This document shows positions 1 to 8,214 of a stretch of DNA of 35,476 nucleotides, in pieces (position 1 is the first letter of the stretch; each line of letters starts with the position of its first letter). The position numbers were made by a program, and so were the translations under genes. The notes under the pieces are model-generated. The model saw only the letters and a list, made by a program, of their open reading frames with translations, was not told the origin of the DNA and did no database searches. Source of the stretch: Planctomycetes bacterium RIFCSPLOWO2_12_38_17 (lineage in GTDB: Bacteria; Planctomycetota; Brocadiia; Brocadiales; Brocadiaceae); NCBI GenBank assembly GCA_001830285.1, contig MHYY01000061.1, positions 1-35,476 of the forward strand. The letters are read 5' to 3'.

Positions 1-1
1 G

Positions 2-2218
2 CCGGCCGACTTTGAATCACTCGGCAAGTTAGACGACCTCCTTGACAGAGGAACCGAGAAATACACCAATATTATTATTGATGAGGCGCACCGTTTTAGA
101 ACAGAAACAACTATTACCTATGAGAAATTGGCAGAAATCTGCCGCGGCAAAAGGGTTGTTCTTGTAACGGCTACTCCTTATAACAATGCACCAAAAGATA
201 TTTTAAGCCTTTTAAAATTATTTCAAAAAGCCAAAAAAAGCACTATTCCAAATCTGCCTGACCTTGAAGGTTTTTTTAACAATCTGGATAAAAAGTTGAA
301 AAAACTGGACCGTCAGAAAGATTATGCCAAATACATAAATACTGTAAGAGAAAATTCCAGAGAAATCAGGGAAAAAGTCCTTAAATATTTAATGGTTCGC
401 CGCACCAGAACAGAGATTGAAAAATATTTTGATAAAGACATAAAAAGCCAAAACCTTAAATTCCCCGATGTTGAAAAGCCAACCCCGCTTTTTTATGAAC
501 TCAATGATACGGAGGACGGGATATTCAACAAAACCATAGAATTGATAGCGAGAAAATTCAAATATGCCCGTTATATGCCCATGCTTTATTATGAAGGTAA
601 AATTTCACAACCAGAGGAATTATCTCAAAAGAACATGGGCAAGTTTATGAAAATCCTGCTTGTTAAGCGTCTCGAAAGCAGTTTCTTTGCATTTAAAAAT
701 TCGGTGGATAGATTCCTGCGTTCTTATGAGCTGTTTATAAAAGAGCTTGATAATGGAAATGTTTATGTAAGTAAAAAGCACACCAATAAAATATTTGAAT
801 TGCTTGAGAACGATGACGATGAAGCCGTTCAACGATTAATAGATGAAGGCAAGGCTGAAAGATATGCAAGCAGTGAATTTAGAGAAGGCTTAAGAGCGGA
901 CTTACAGCACGACCATGACATTCTCCTTGAGATTAAAAAACTATGGCATCACATTGACCGCGACCCAAAGCTTTTAAAATTTTTGGGGGAACTGTCAACG
1001 AATTCGGTTTTAAAAGAAAATCATCTGATTATCTTTACCGAATCAAAGGAAACTGCAAACTATCTGTTCAAAAACATAAATCAACAATATCCAGATAAGG
1101 TTTTATGTTTTACTGGTGATTCAGGAGAGGCAACGCGTGACAAGGTCATTGAAAATTTTGACGCCAGAGCGCGTCATCCTAAAGAAGATTACCGGATACT
1201 GGTTTCCACCGAAGTATTGGCTGAAGGCGTTAACCTGCACCGCTCAAATACAGTGATAAATTACGATATTCCATGGAACCCTACCCGAATGATGCAGCGG
1301 GTAGGGCGTGTCAACCGTGTGGATACGCTATTTGACACGATTCATACCTTTAATTTTTTCCCGACCAAACAATCAAATGACCAGATAAAACTGAAAGAAG
1401 CTGCGGAGGCTAAAATTAATGCCTTTTTAACCCTGCTTGGCGGCGACGCAGAACTTTTGACTGAAGGAGAACCGATTGCCTCGCATGAACTATTTAACCG
1501 GTTGATTTCCAAACAAACACTGGAAGGTGAGGAAGGGGCAGAGGAAAGCGAATTGAAATATCTACATGTTATAAAAGAGATTCGCGATAAAACCCCCGGC
1601 GTTTTTGAAAAAATAAAACACCTCCCCAAAAAGGCGCGTACTGCAAAGCATAATTTTGAACATGCAAACTCTCTGATTACCTATTTCAGACGCGGAAAAT
1701 TGCAGAAATTTTTTAAGGCAGTGCATAAAGATGGGGTTGAAGAAATGGATTTCCTATCCGCGGCAAGAATTCTGGAAAGCGACTCTGATACAGAAAAGAA
1801 AAACCTTCCAGAACAGTTTTACGCCTTTCTGGATAAAAATAAAGAGGCATTTATCTTAGCGACAACGGAGGAAATGCCGAATCTGTGGCACAGAAGCGGA
1901 CATGACAGTGCGGCAAATATCATTAGAATTTTGAAGGCAACACTAAAAAACACACAAAAACTGACAGAAGACCAGGAACTATACCTGAAAAAAGTCCTTA
2001 CACAGCTTGAGGAAGGCGGACTGCCTAAACAGACGGCAAAAAAGACGCTCAAGGCATTGGATGAGCTGAAAAATGAAATAATGAATCCCCTAAAAGTTCT
2101 GGCAGTTTTGCAAATAAGTATACCTGAACGTTTCCTTGCTGAACACTATGCCGAGCGAAATCCTCAATCCTTTGGCAAGAGGGAAGTCATTTTGTCTATG
2201 TATCTGAGTGGAGAGTAG
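2..2218 (+). CDS. SF2 DEAH-type helicase of a restriction-like system (5' end cut by window edge)
   Basis: The reading frame is open from base 2, so the gene begins upstream of the window; 738 residues are visible. Motif II is DEAH at visible residues 27-30 (bases 80-91), followed by the motif III-like VTATPYNN. The second RecA lobe has STEVLAEGVNL and QRVGRVNR (motifs V and VI), which is the layout of SNF2/type III-like superfamily 2 ATPases. A long helical segment separates the lobes and about 270 residues follow motif VI without a domain I can name. The ATPase is expected to translocate on or remodel DNA. The stop lies one base before the start of a large adenine methyltransferase gene, so the two are surely co-transcribed and probably form one defence complex. 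Helicases of this look often carry an N-terminal nuclease; that part is outside the window. Family class certain, system assignment open. Confidence 0.9.
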   Translation, partial: PADFESLGKLDDLLDRGTEKYTNIIIDEAHRFRTETTITYEKLAEICRGKRVVLVTATPYNNAPKDILSLLKLFQKAKKSTIPNLPDLEGFFNNLDKKLKKLDRQKDYAKYINTVRENSREIREKVLKYLMVRRTRTEIEKYFDKDIKSQNLKFPDVEKPTPLFYELNDTEDGIFNKTIELIARKFKYARYMPMLYYEGKISQPEELSQKNMGKFMKILLVKRLESSFFAFKNSVDRFLRSYELFIKELDNGNVYVSKKHTNKIFELLENDDDEAVQRLIDEGKAERYASSEFREGLRADLQHDHDILLEIKKLWHHIDRDPKLLKFLGELSTNSVLKENHLIIFTESKETANYLFKNINQQYPDKVLCFTGDSGEATRDKVIENFDARARHPKEDYRILVSTEVLAEGVNLHRSNTVINYDIPWNPTRMMQRVGRVNRVDTLFDTIHTFNFFPTKQSNDQIKLKEAAEAKINAFLTLLGGDAELLTEGEPIASHELFNRLISKQTLEGEEGAEESELKYLHVIKEIRDKTPGVFEKIKHLPKKARTAKHNFEHANSLITYFRRGKLQKFFKAVHKDGVEEMDFLSAARILESDSDTEKKNLPEQFYAFLDKNKEAFILATTEEMPNLWHRSGHDSAANIIRILKATLKNTQKLTEDQELYLKKVLTQLEEGGLPKQTAKKTLKALDELKNEIMNPLKVLAVLQISIPERFLAEHYAERNPQSFGKREVILSMYLSGE

Positions 2219-2219
2219 A

Positions 2220-5200
2220 ATGGATAAACAACAGGCAATCAGTATTATAAAAAATACCTTTGAAAATCCTTTTGATAAAGATCGGTTTACCCTATTCACC
2301 AAAAACCTTTTAAACCGTGTTGAAGAAGCCCCTTTTACTTATCAGGGGCAGTTCGTCCCTGACGCTTACAAGGCATATATCAGCAGTCTGGAGCGAATCG
2401 GTAAATTCAATGATGGTGAAAACAGAATTGATATTCTTATCATAAAACTCCAAAAAGAGACTTCCCTTGAACGCGCTCGCACCATGCAGCGCAACTTTGT
2501 TGCATGGTATCTGAACGGCAGCCGTGGCGGCGAATTGAAAGAGGCGGCGCTGGTTGCTTTTGTATCGCCTGACGGGGAAGACTGGCGGTTTTCACTAGTC
2601 AAGATGGACTATAAGTTTGAACAGACTAAAAGCGGTAGAATGAAGGTAAAAGAAGAATTCACGCCTGCACGGCGATGGTCATTCCTTGTGGGTGCAAATG
2701 AAAACAGCCATACTGCCCAGAGCAGACTGGTGGACATCCTCGCAAATGACGAACACAGCCCAACCCTTGCCGAACTGGAACAGGCATTTGATATTGAAAC
2801 TGTTACCAAAGAATTTTTCAAAGAATACCGTGAGCTTTTCATCCGCACAAAAGAAGAACTGGACAAAGTGGTAAAAAACGATTCAAAAATCAAAGCAGAT
2901 TTTGGGGCAAAAGGTGTCAACACGGTTGATTTTGCAAAAAAACTGCTCGGACAGATTGTCTTTCTCTACTTTTTGCAGAAAAAAGGCTGGTTCGGCGTAG
3001 GCCGCGATGCTAAGTGGGGCACAGGCTCTAAACATTTTTTGCGCGAACTTTTTAAGAAAGAACACAGTGATTATAAAAATTTCTTTAATGACATTCTGGA
3101 ACCGCTCTTTTATGAAGCCCTGCGCATCGGTGAAGAACGTAAGCAGGACGATTATTATTACAGCCGCTTTAACTGCAAAATTCCTTTCCTAAACGGTGGC
3201 CTTTTTGACCCCATAGGCAACTATGATTGGGTGCATACAGATATCCTCCTGCCCAACGAACTCTTTTCAAATAGAGAAAAAACAAAGGAAGGGGATATTG
3301 GCACAGGTGTTTTTGACGTCTTCGACCGCTACAACTTTACTGTCAGAGAAGACGAACCGCTGGAAAAAGAGGTGGCGATTGACCCGGAAATGCTGGGAAA
3401 GGTTTTTGAAAATCTCCTGGAAGTCAAAGACCGCAAGTCCAAAGGCACATACTACACGCCACGTGAAATTGTTCATTACATGTGCCAGGAAAGCCTTATC
3501 AACTATCTCGACGTTACCATAAATCCACCAATAACCACCGTTAAAGAAACTGCTTTTACCCCAAATACGCCTACCCAAAAGAAACTTTTTGGAGATACAG
3601 AGTCGAGGCAATTGTGTCTTACGTCAGAAAAATACCAACCAGTAGTTCCGCGCGAAGATATTGAGTCCTTTATCAGGCATGGTGACATAGTAATTGAACA
3701 TGACGTAACTGCAAAAGAAAAACATGCAGAAAAATCCGATTATAATGGGAAATACAAGAAATATAAGTTGCCAGAAGGTATCCGTATACATGCAAAACTT
3801 ATTGATGATGCGCTTGCTGATATAAAGATATGCGATCCAGCCATAGGCTCTGGAGCATTCCCTGTGGGGATGATGCATGAAATTGTTAGGGCCAAGCAAA
3901 TCCTTACTACGTATTTGGGGGATTCTGGGGAAAGAACACCTTACAATTTCAAACGGCACGCCATCCAGGAATCCCTGTACGGTGTGGATATAGACCCCGG
4001 CGCTGTGGAGATTGCCAAGTTAAGACTCTGGTTGTCCCTTGTAGTGGATGAAGAAGATTACCAAACCGTCAAGCCACTGCCAAATCTTGATTACAAGATT
4101 GTCTGTGGAAATTCCCTTTTGGGAGTCGATAAAAATTTGTCAAATGACCAATGGTTTAATGAATTGGAAAAACTCAAACCCCAATTCTTTGAAGAAACCA
4201 GCTCGGAAAAAAAGAAGTTAGTAAAGGCTAAGATTGATGCCTTGATTAAGAAGATTACTAATAATGACGAACATTTTGATTTCAATATCTATTTCAGCGA
4301 AATTTTTCATCAAAGAGATGGGTTTGACATTGTGATAGCAAACCCACCCTATGTTCGACACGAAGCAATCAAATCAATAAAAACACATCTGGCAAAAGAA
4401 TTTGGCGAATTTTACTGTGGAGCGGCCGATCTATATACTTACTTTTATAAACGTGGACTGGACTTGTTAAAGCCAGAAGGACATCTCTGCTTTATTGCCC
4501 CAAATAAATTCATGCGTGCAGGCTATGGGAAAAATATTCGCAGTTTGTTGGTTACACAGGCTACGCCAAAGGTGGTCATAGACTTTGGAGATCTGCCTAT
4601 TTTTGATGCAACCACTTATTCTTCTATTTTGCTAATAAGAAAATGTTCACCAGGAATAAAGGATGAAACAATTACCGCAACTTTCACAAATGTAACGCAA
4701 CTAGAACGATTGGAAGAAACTCTTGATAATATAAGCTTTGTAATACCAGTTGCTGCTCTTAAAACCGAAAGATGGGGTCTAAAACAACCTAAAATATTGT
4801 TGTTGATTGAAAAGCTTCGTAAGATAGGGATTCCACTTGGTGAATATGTAAAAGAAAGATTTTACAGAGGTATAACTACTGGTTTAAACGAAGCATTTGT
4901 CGTAAACAAAGATACAAGAGATCGTTTAATCTCAGAACACTCATCCTCTGCAAAACTATTAAAACCTTTTTTACGCGGACGTGATTTAAAGCGATGGCAA
5001 GTGGATTTTGCTAATCAATATTTAATAAAATTAGAATCTTCAGAAAACAAAAATCATCCGTGGTCTGGAAAATCAGAAAAAGAGGCAGAAAAAATTCTTG
5101 CCAATACCTATCCTGCAATTCACGCACATTTTGAAGTATTCAGAAATAAACTAATTAAGCGAGATGATCAAGGTAAATATTTCTGGGAATTAAGATCCTG

Positions 5201-5648
5201 TATTTATTGGAAAGAGTTTGAACAACCAAAAATTATTCTCGGTCGTTTTATGAATAAAGCATCCTTTGCCTTTGATAAAGAATCTTTTTTTCACAATGAC
5301 GCTCTTTATATGATACCTGGAGCAAACGAGTATATTGTTGCAATTTTAAATTCTCTTTGCTCTTGGTGGTTCCTTTCTCAAATTTGCACAGATTTACAAA
5401 ATGGATACTTACAGGCATTTAAAGAAAATCTTTTTCAAATTCCAGTTCCAAACGTATCAATAAAACAGCAAATCCAAATTATTAATATAGTTGAACTAAT
5501 ACTTACAATGGTCAGCAATGCAAACTATTCAGAAAGTGGAGAAAAACAAGCAAAGGTTAAAGAATACGAACGCCAGATTGACCAGATGGTTTACAAACTC
5601 TACGACCTCACACCGGAGGATATTGCAATTGTGGAGGGGAAAGGGTAA
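2220..5648 (+). CDS. Eco57I/type IIG-like N6-adenine DNA methyltransferase with C-terminal specificity region
   Basis: I choose the ATG at 2220, one base after the helicase stop and preceded by GGAGAG; a GTG at 2208 is in frame but lies inside the helicase gene. The protein has 1142 residues. The SAM-binding motif DPAIGSGAF is at about residue 539 and the catalytic NPPY at 708-711, the order of gamma-class N6-adenine methyltransferases. The upstream YYTPREIVHYM segment is also typical of this class. Residues after about 770 fit a TaqI/Eco57I-type target recognition region and end in the usual tail IDQMVYKLYDLTPEDIAIVEG. The N-terminal 350 residues are not assigned; I cannot point to a convincing nuclease motif. 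From about 4600 to 5540 the DNA is visibly more AT-rich than the 5' half, as expected if the specificity region was exchanged. It may methylate only, or restrict together with the helicase. Confidence 0.93.
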   Translation: MDKQQAISIIKNTFENPFDKDRFTLFTKNLLNRVEEAPFTYQGQFVPDAYKAYISSLERIGKFNDGENRIDILIIKLQKETSLERARTMQRNFVAWYLNGSRGGELKEAALVAFVSPDGEDWRFSLVKMDYKFEQTKSGRMKVKEEFTPARRWSFLVGANENSHTAQSRLVDILANDEHSPTLAELEQAFDIETVTKEFFKEYRELFIRTKEELDKVVKNDSKIKADFGAKGVNTVDFAKKLLGQIVFLYFLQKKGWFGVGRDAKWGTGSKHFLRELFKKEHSDYKNFFNDILEPLFYEALRIGEERKQDDYYYSRFNCKIPFLNGGLFDPIGNYDWVHTDILLPNELFSNREKTKEGDIGTGVFDVFDRYNFTVREDEPLEKEVAIDPEMLGKVFENLLEVKDRKSKGTYYTPREIVHYMCQESLINYLDVTINPPITTVKETAFTPNTPTQKKLFGDTESRQLCLTSEKYQPVVPREDIESFIRHGDIVIEHDVTAKEKHAEKSDYNGKYKKYKLPEGIRIHAKLIDDALADIKICDPAIGSGAFPVGMMHEIVRAKQILTTYLGDSGERTPYNFKRHAIQESLYGVDIDPGAVEIAKLRLWLSLVVDEEDYQTVKPLPNLDYKIVCGNSLLGVDKNLSNDQWFNELEKLKPQFFEETSSEKKKLVKAKIDALIKKITNNDEHFDFNIYFSEIFHQRDGFDIVIANPPYVRHEAIKSIKTHLAKEFGEFYCGAADLYTYFYKRGLDLLKPEGHLCFIAPNKFMRAGYGKNIRSLLVTQATPKVVIDFGDLPIFDATTYSSILLIRKCSPGIKDETITATFTNVTQLERLEETLDNISFVIPVAALKTERWGLKQPKILLLIEKLRKIGIPLGEYVKERFYRGITTGLNEAFVVNKDTRDRLISEHSSSAKLLKPFLRGRDLKRWQVDFANQYLIKLESSENKNHPWSGKSEKEAEKILANTYPAIHAHFEVFRNKLIKRDDQGKYFWELRSCIYWKEFEQPKIILGRFMNKASFAFDKESFFHNDALYMIPGANEYIVAILNSLCSWWFLSQICTDLQNGYLQAFKENLFQIPVPNVSIKQQIQIINIVELILTMVSNANYSESGEKQAKVKEYERQIDQMVYKLYDLTPEDIAIVEGKG

Positions 5649-5678
5649 ACTGTAAAATGGATATAGGGAGAATAACCA

Positions 5679-5972
5679 ATGAAAACACTTGTAGAAATTA
5701 AAAAGATATTAGTAAAACACAAGGCAGAAGTGCAAGAGAAGTATAAGGTCAGCGAATTGGGAATATTCGGCTCTTTTGTCCGCGGTGAACAAAGAAAAAG
5801 AAGTGATATTGATATACTGGTTGAGTTTGGTGAACTTCCTGATGTTTTTTTGCTTATTGATTTAGAGGATTATCTCAGAAAGATCTTGAAAAAGAAGGTT
5901 GATTTAGTCAGGAAAGGGGCAATAAGACCTGAGTTAAAAGAGATTATCTCAAGAGAGGTAGTTTATATATGA
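5679..5972 (+). CDS. mntA: MNT-family nucleotidyltransferase antitoxin (MntA-like)
   Basis: A 97-residue minimal nucleotidyltransferase. The signature GSFVRGEQRKRSDIDILVEF (residues about 31-50) gives the GSxxxG loop and the two metal-binding aspartates, and VDLV near residue 76 supplies the third. In characterised MntA-HepT pairs the MNT protein modifies and neutralises the HEPN toxin by transferring AMP to a tyrosine close to the RNase motif. The start at 5679 is preceded by GGGAGA. The last four bases overlap the start of the next gene (ATGA), so the two are translationally coupled. It follows the methyltransferase by 30 bases and may be read from the same transcript. Confidence 0.92.
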   Translation: MKTLVEIKKILVKHKAEVQEKYKVSELGIFGSFVRGEQRKRSDIDILVEFGELPDVFLLIDLEDYLRKILKKKVDLVRKGAIRPELKEIISREVVYI

Positions 5973-6322
5973 CCAGAGATTACAAGTTATTTATTAAAGA
6001 CGTTGCTGATGCGATAAATGATATAGAAGTATTTATAGGAGAAATGAGGTATGAGGAATTTCTTATAGACAAAAAGACACAGAAAGCTGTTGTCTGGCAG
6101 ATACATATAGTTGGTGAAGCAACAAAGAATATCCCTGAATCAATGAGAGAGAAATATAAAGAAGTTCCATGGAAATATATGGCAAGGATACGGGACAAAA
6201 TCGCACATTTTTATTTTGGAATTGATTATGAGATTGTCTGGAATGTTATAAAAGAAAAGTTGCCGGGAATTAAGCCTATGATTGAAAATATTCTGAAGGA
6301 TTTAGCTAAAAACAACAAATGA
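5969..6322 (+). CDS. hepT: HEPN-family (DUF86) RNase toxin (HepT-like)
   Basis: A 117-residue all-helical HEPN protein. RDKIAHFY matches the R-x4-H-x-Y motif: the arginine and histidine are the expected RNase residues, and the tyrosine is the one modified by the partner MNT protein in studied pairs. QIHIVGEATKNIP upstream is the usual conserved helix of DUF86. It overlaps the mntA-like gene by four bases. HEPN toxins cleave RNA, often tRNA, and can stop growth after phage infection. The stop lies only six bases before a broken piece of methyltransferase coding sequence, so this pair sits exactly between two copies of the same 3' end. Confidence 0.93.
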   Translation: MTRDYKLFIKDVADAINDIEVFIGEMRYEEFLIDKKTQKAVVWQIHIVGEATKNIPESMREKYKEVPWKYMARIRDKIAHFYFGIDYEIVWNVIKEKLPGIKPMIENILKDLAKNNK

Positions 6323-6327
6323 ATTAG

Positions 6328-6502
6328 CCCTTCATCACCCTCGTTGACCGCATCCTTGCCATCACAAAAGATGAGGACTATTTGCAAAACACGGCAAAGC
6401 GGGCGCAGGTAAAGGAACTGGAAAGACAGACGGGGTTGACCAAATGGTCTATAAACTCTACGACCTCACACCAGAGGAGATTTCAATTGTGGAGGGAAGG
6501 CA
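6328..6502 (+). pseudogene. Second copy of methyltransferase 3' end (frameshifted fragment)
   Basis: Reading from 6328 gives PFITLVDRILAITKDEDYLQ, then KELERQ, the standard end of Eco57I-like methyltransferases. Five extra bases (CGGGG, about 6430) then shift the frame, after which IDQMVYKLYDLTPEEISIVEG resumes. From TTGACC onward, 53 of 59 bases match the end of the intact gene (counted by eye). The block before that is closer to the family consensus than the corresponding part of the intact gene, so this is not a simple duplication. It has no start of its own and is a remnant. Confidence 0.8.
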
Positions 6503-6790
6503 ATGGCTATGCAGATCATATATTCAACACACATTAAAACAAGAATTTCCCTGAGAAAAATTGAATACGACCTGCCGCAAAGAATTTACGAATATGCAGA
6601 GGAGAGATTCATTGATACTGAGACAGGGCATATGATAGCAGTTAAGAAAGTAATAATATATGGCAAAGAAAGGGATGTAATGGTAGCATACGAGCATGAG
6701 GATACGGATGTGAAACTTTTAACAATACATCCTTTAAAAGAAGAACAAAAAGAAAACCGGATTCAATCTGGAAGATGCAGGAAAATATAA
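6503..6790 (+). CDS. DUF4258-like protein, probable toxin of a DUF4258/DUF2283 pair
   Basis: A 95-residue protein beginning MAMQIIYSTHIKTRI and containing HMIAVKKVIIYGKERDVMVA then VKLLTIHP. This is the strand-rich layout of DUF4258 proteins, which are distantly RelE-like and commonly precede a DUF2283 gene. The start at 6503 follows AGGGAAGG; a second ATG lies at 6509. The Shine-Dalgarno sequence is provided by the tail of the decayed methyltransferase copy just upstream. The toxin role is inferred from gene pairing, not shown by a catalytic motif. Confidence 0.75.
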   Translation: MAMQIIYSTHIKTRISLRKIEYDLPQRIYEYAEERFIDTETGHMIAVKKVIIYGKERDVMVAYEHEDTDVKLLTIHPLKEEQKENRIQSGRCRKI

Positions 6791-6999
6791 TGGACGATTT
6801 TAAGGTCTTTTATGATGAAAAAGAGGACGTTCTCTACCTTGCAAAAGAGGGGGAAGAAGCAGAAGTTGTGGAAATATCGCCTGGCATAAATATGGAGCTT
6901 GACTGCAATGGCAATCTCATCGGGGTTGAATTGTTTAAAGCATCCTGCATGTTTAAAGACGTCCTTAAATCAATGGAGAAGAAACTTCAGGTTCCGTGA
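6790..6999 (+). CDS. DUF2283 protein, probable antitoxin partner
   Basis: Sixty-nine residues from the ATG at 6790, which overlaps the previous stop (TAATG) and has AGGA seven bases upstream; an in-frame ATG at 6775 is possible but has no better ribosome site. FKVFYDEKEDVLYLA, the acidic stretch EEAEVVEISPGINMELD and NLIGVELF are the typical DUF2283 pattern of short beta hairpins. DUF2283 genes are regularly found directly after DUF4258 genes and are thought to be antitoxins. A second such pair sits at 23616-24061. Confidence 0.82.
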   Translation: MDDFKVFYDEKEDVLYLAKEGEEAEVVEISPGINMELDCNGNLIGVELFKASCMFKDVLKSMEKKLQVP

Positions 7000-7022
7000 C
7001 TGTTAAAAAAAGTTTCTAATCC

Positions 7023-7175
7023 CCGCACCTTCTTGTCAAATCCTCTCCCCCAAGCAAAAAGACCCCCGAAGCCGACACTGCGGCGCTGGAAAGACAGATT
7101 GACCAAATGGTTTACAAATTTTATGGCTTTACGCCAGAGGAGATTGCAATTGTGGAAAACCTTAACCAGAAATAA
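7023..7175 (+). pseudogene. Third copy of methyltransferase 3' end (fragment)
   Basis: The frame ending at the TAA at 7173 reads EADTAALERQIDQMVYKFYG then FTPEEIAIVENLNQK, again the C-terminal tail of an Eco57I/type IIG-like methyltransferase. Just upstream the homology jumps frame by one base in a run of Cs (about 7061-7065): the other frame gives QILSPKQKDP. No start codon and no catalytic part are present. The sequence differs from the first two copies in the middle of the tail, so it comes from a related but distinct gene. The following 266 bases, up to the convergent minus-strand gene, hold nothing I recognise. Confidence 0.72.
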
Positions 7176-7441
7176 TTTAATCGGTACAATACTTTGCTCT
7201 TCGATTAAAAAAAAGATTTTGGTTAGCTGCAATACATTCGTTCATTTGAGGGAATTTTAGAACTGCTTACTCTAAGATTTTCTTATGTCTCAATAATCTC
7301 AATATTTGCTATGGTAACAATTGGCTATACAGGTATGATTCGGACTTACAAACAGCCAGTTAACTGCCGGCTACTCTATTGTTGAATAACGGACTCCAAA
7401 CGTAACGGAAAAGCAACCGCTCGAGATTAAACGCCCTTTTC

Positions 7442-8020
7442 CTACTTGTTCGTAAATTCGCTGATTTCTCTACTTATTCTTCTAGCCTCATCTTTTCCCA
7501 AGATTCGTTCTGCGAAGTCCGTGGCAAGCTCTGCCGCCTGGTCAGAGGAAATGCCCTTAATCCTTGAAATCTTCCAAGCACCGTCTTCTACCACTAATGT
7601 GCATTCCCCTAATCTTTCTTTCATAGGTAATCCACCGCGATTTAAAAGGGATTTTATATCTTCAAGGTTCTGCGTAATCTTAAAGGTTTCTTCCATATCC
7701 GGGACCCTGGAGTGGATTTTTACTATAGCGGTGTTATTGCCTACCGCTGTGCTAACTATCTCCTGTCGGACTGCTCTATGGGCAAGATCAATAACGCTGG
7801 TTAGCTTTGGCGGGGTTATCTTTTTTATATACTTTAGTAGTGCCAGCCAATCAATAATAGTAGTATCAGTTTTAGAGATGAAGGAATATGCCGTATCGTA
7901 GTCGTTGTTCCTTACGGCATCAAGGTATTTCTCCGCTACTACCCTCGGAGAGTCCTGGGCATAGCTTGCTCCAGTAAAGATAATCAGTGTAACAAAAAGA
8001 ATCGGAAATATTTTTCTCAT
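7442..8020 (-). CDS. Secreted small protein, NTF2-like/DUF4878-type fold
   Basis: A 192-residue protein with a clear Sec signal peptide: basic MRK, a hydrophobic run to about residue 17 and a likely cleavage after ASYA (residue about 21). The mature part begins with SPRVVAEKYLDAVRNNDYDTA. This opening helix, followed by strands ending in VVEDGAWKISRI, is typical of NTF2-like or DUF4878 proteins that sit in the periplasm or on the cell surface. The function is unknown. The gene stands alone, has a strong promoter at 8068-8096 and a GAGGT ribosome site close to the start. Fold assignment moderate, secretion confident. Confidence 0.8.
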   Translation of the reverse strand: MRKIFPILFVTLIIFTGASYAQDSPRVVAEKYLDAVRNNDYDTAYSFISKTDTTIIDWLALLKYIKKITPPKLTSVIDLAHRAVRQEIVSTAVGNNTAIVKIHSRVPDMEETFKITQNLEDIKSLLNRGGLPMKERLGECTLVVEDGAWKISRIKGISSDQAAELATDFAERILGKDEARRISREISEFTNK

Positions 8021-8067
8021 ATTGTTTACCTCGCAATGGAATAGACTGAATAAGATTATTTGGAAGT

Positions 8068-8096
8068 ATTATATCATATTTTGTTATCCTTAACAA
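8068..8096 (-). promoter_or_regulatory. Sigma-70 type promoter of the secreted-protein gene
   Basis: On the minus strand TTGTTA (8091-8096) and TATAAT (8068-8073) are separated by exactly 17 bases. The downstream start codon at 8020 follows after a leader of about 40 bases. The -10 hexamer is perfect and the -35 matches four of six. Confidence 0.75.
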
Positions 8097-8099
8097 AAT
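8078..8099. promoter_or_regulatory. Perfect 22-bp palindrome overlapping the -35 box (candidate operator)
   Basis: The two arms ATTTTGTTA and TAACAAAAT are perfect 9-base inverted repeats around TCCT. The palindrome covers the -35 hexamer and most of the spacer of the promoter at 8068-8096, a position where a dimeric repressor would block RNA polymerase. No regulator gene is next to it. AT-rich palindromes can arise by chance, but both the position and the perfection argue for a site. Confidence 0.5.
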
Positions 8100-8214
8100 T
8101 TACTATGAAAAAGCACACGGAAACTAATTGTATTGTAAAGGTACGAGGATTCCTAATTTATAGAAATGGACAGAAAAACCCTGTGCCTTAATCCATGGAG
8201 TAGTTAATTATGTT

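Noticed and set aside
7033-7260. A 75-codon plus-strand frame over the third methyltransferase tail
   Set aside because: It is the wrong frame of a decayed fragment; the other frame shows the homology.
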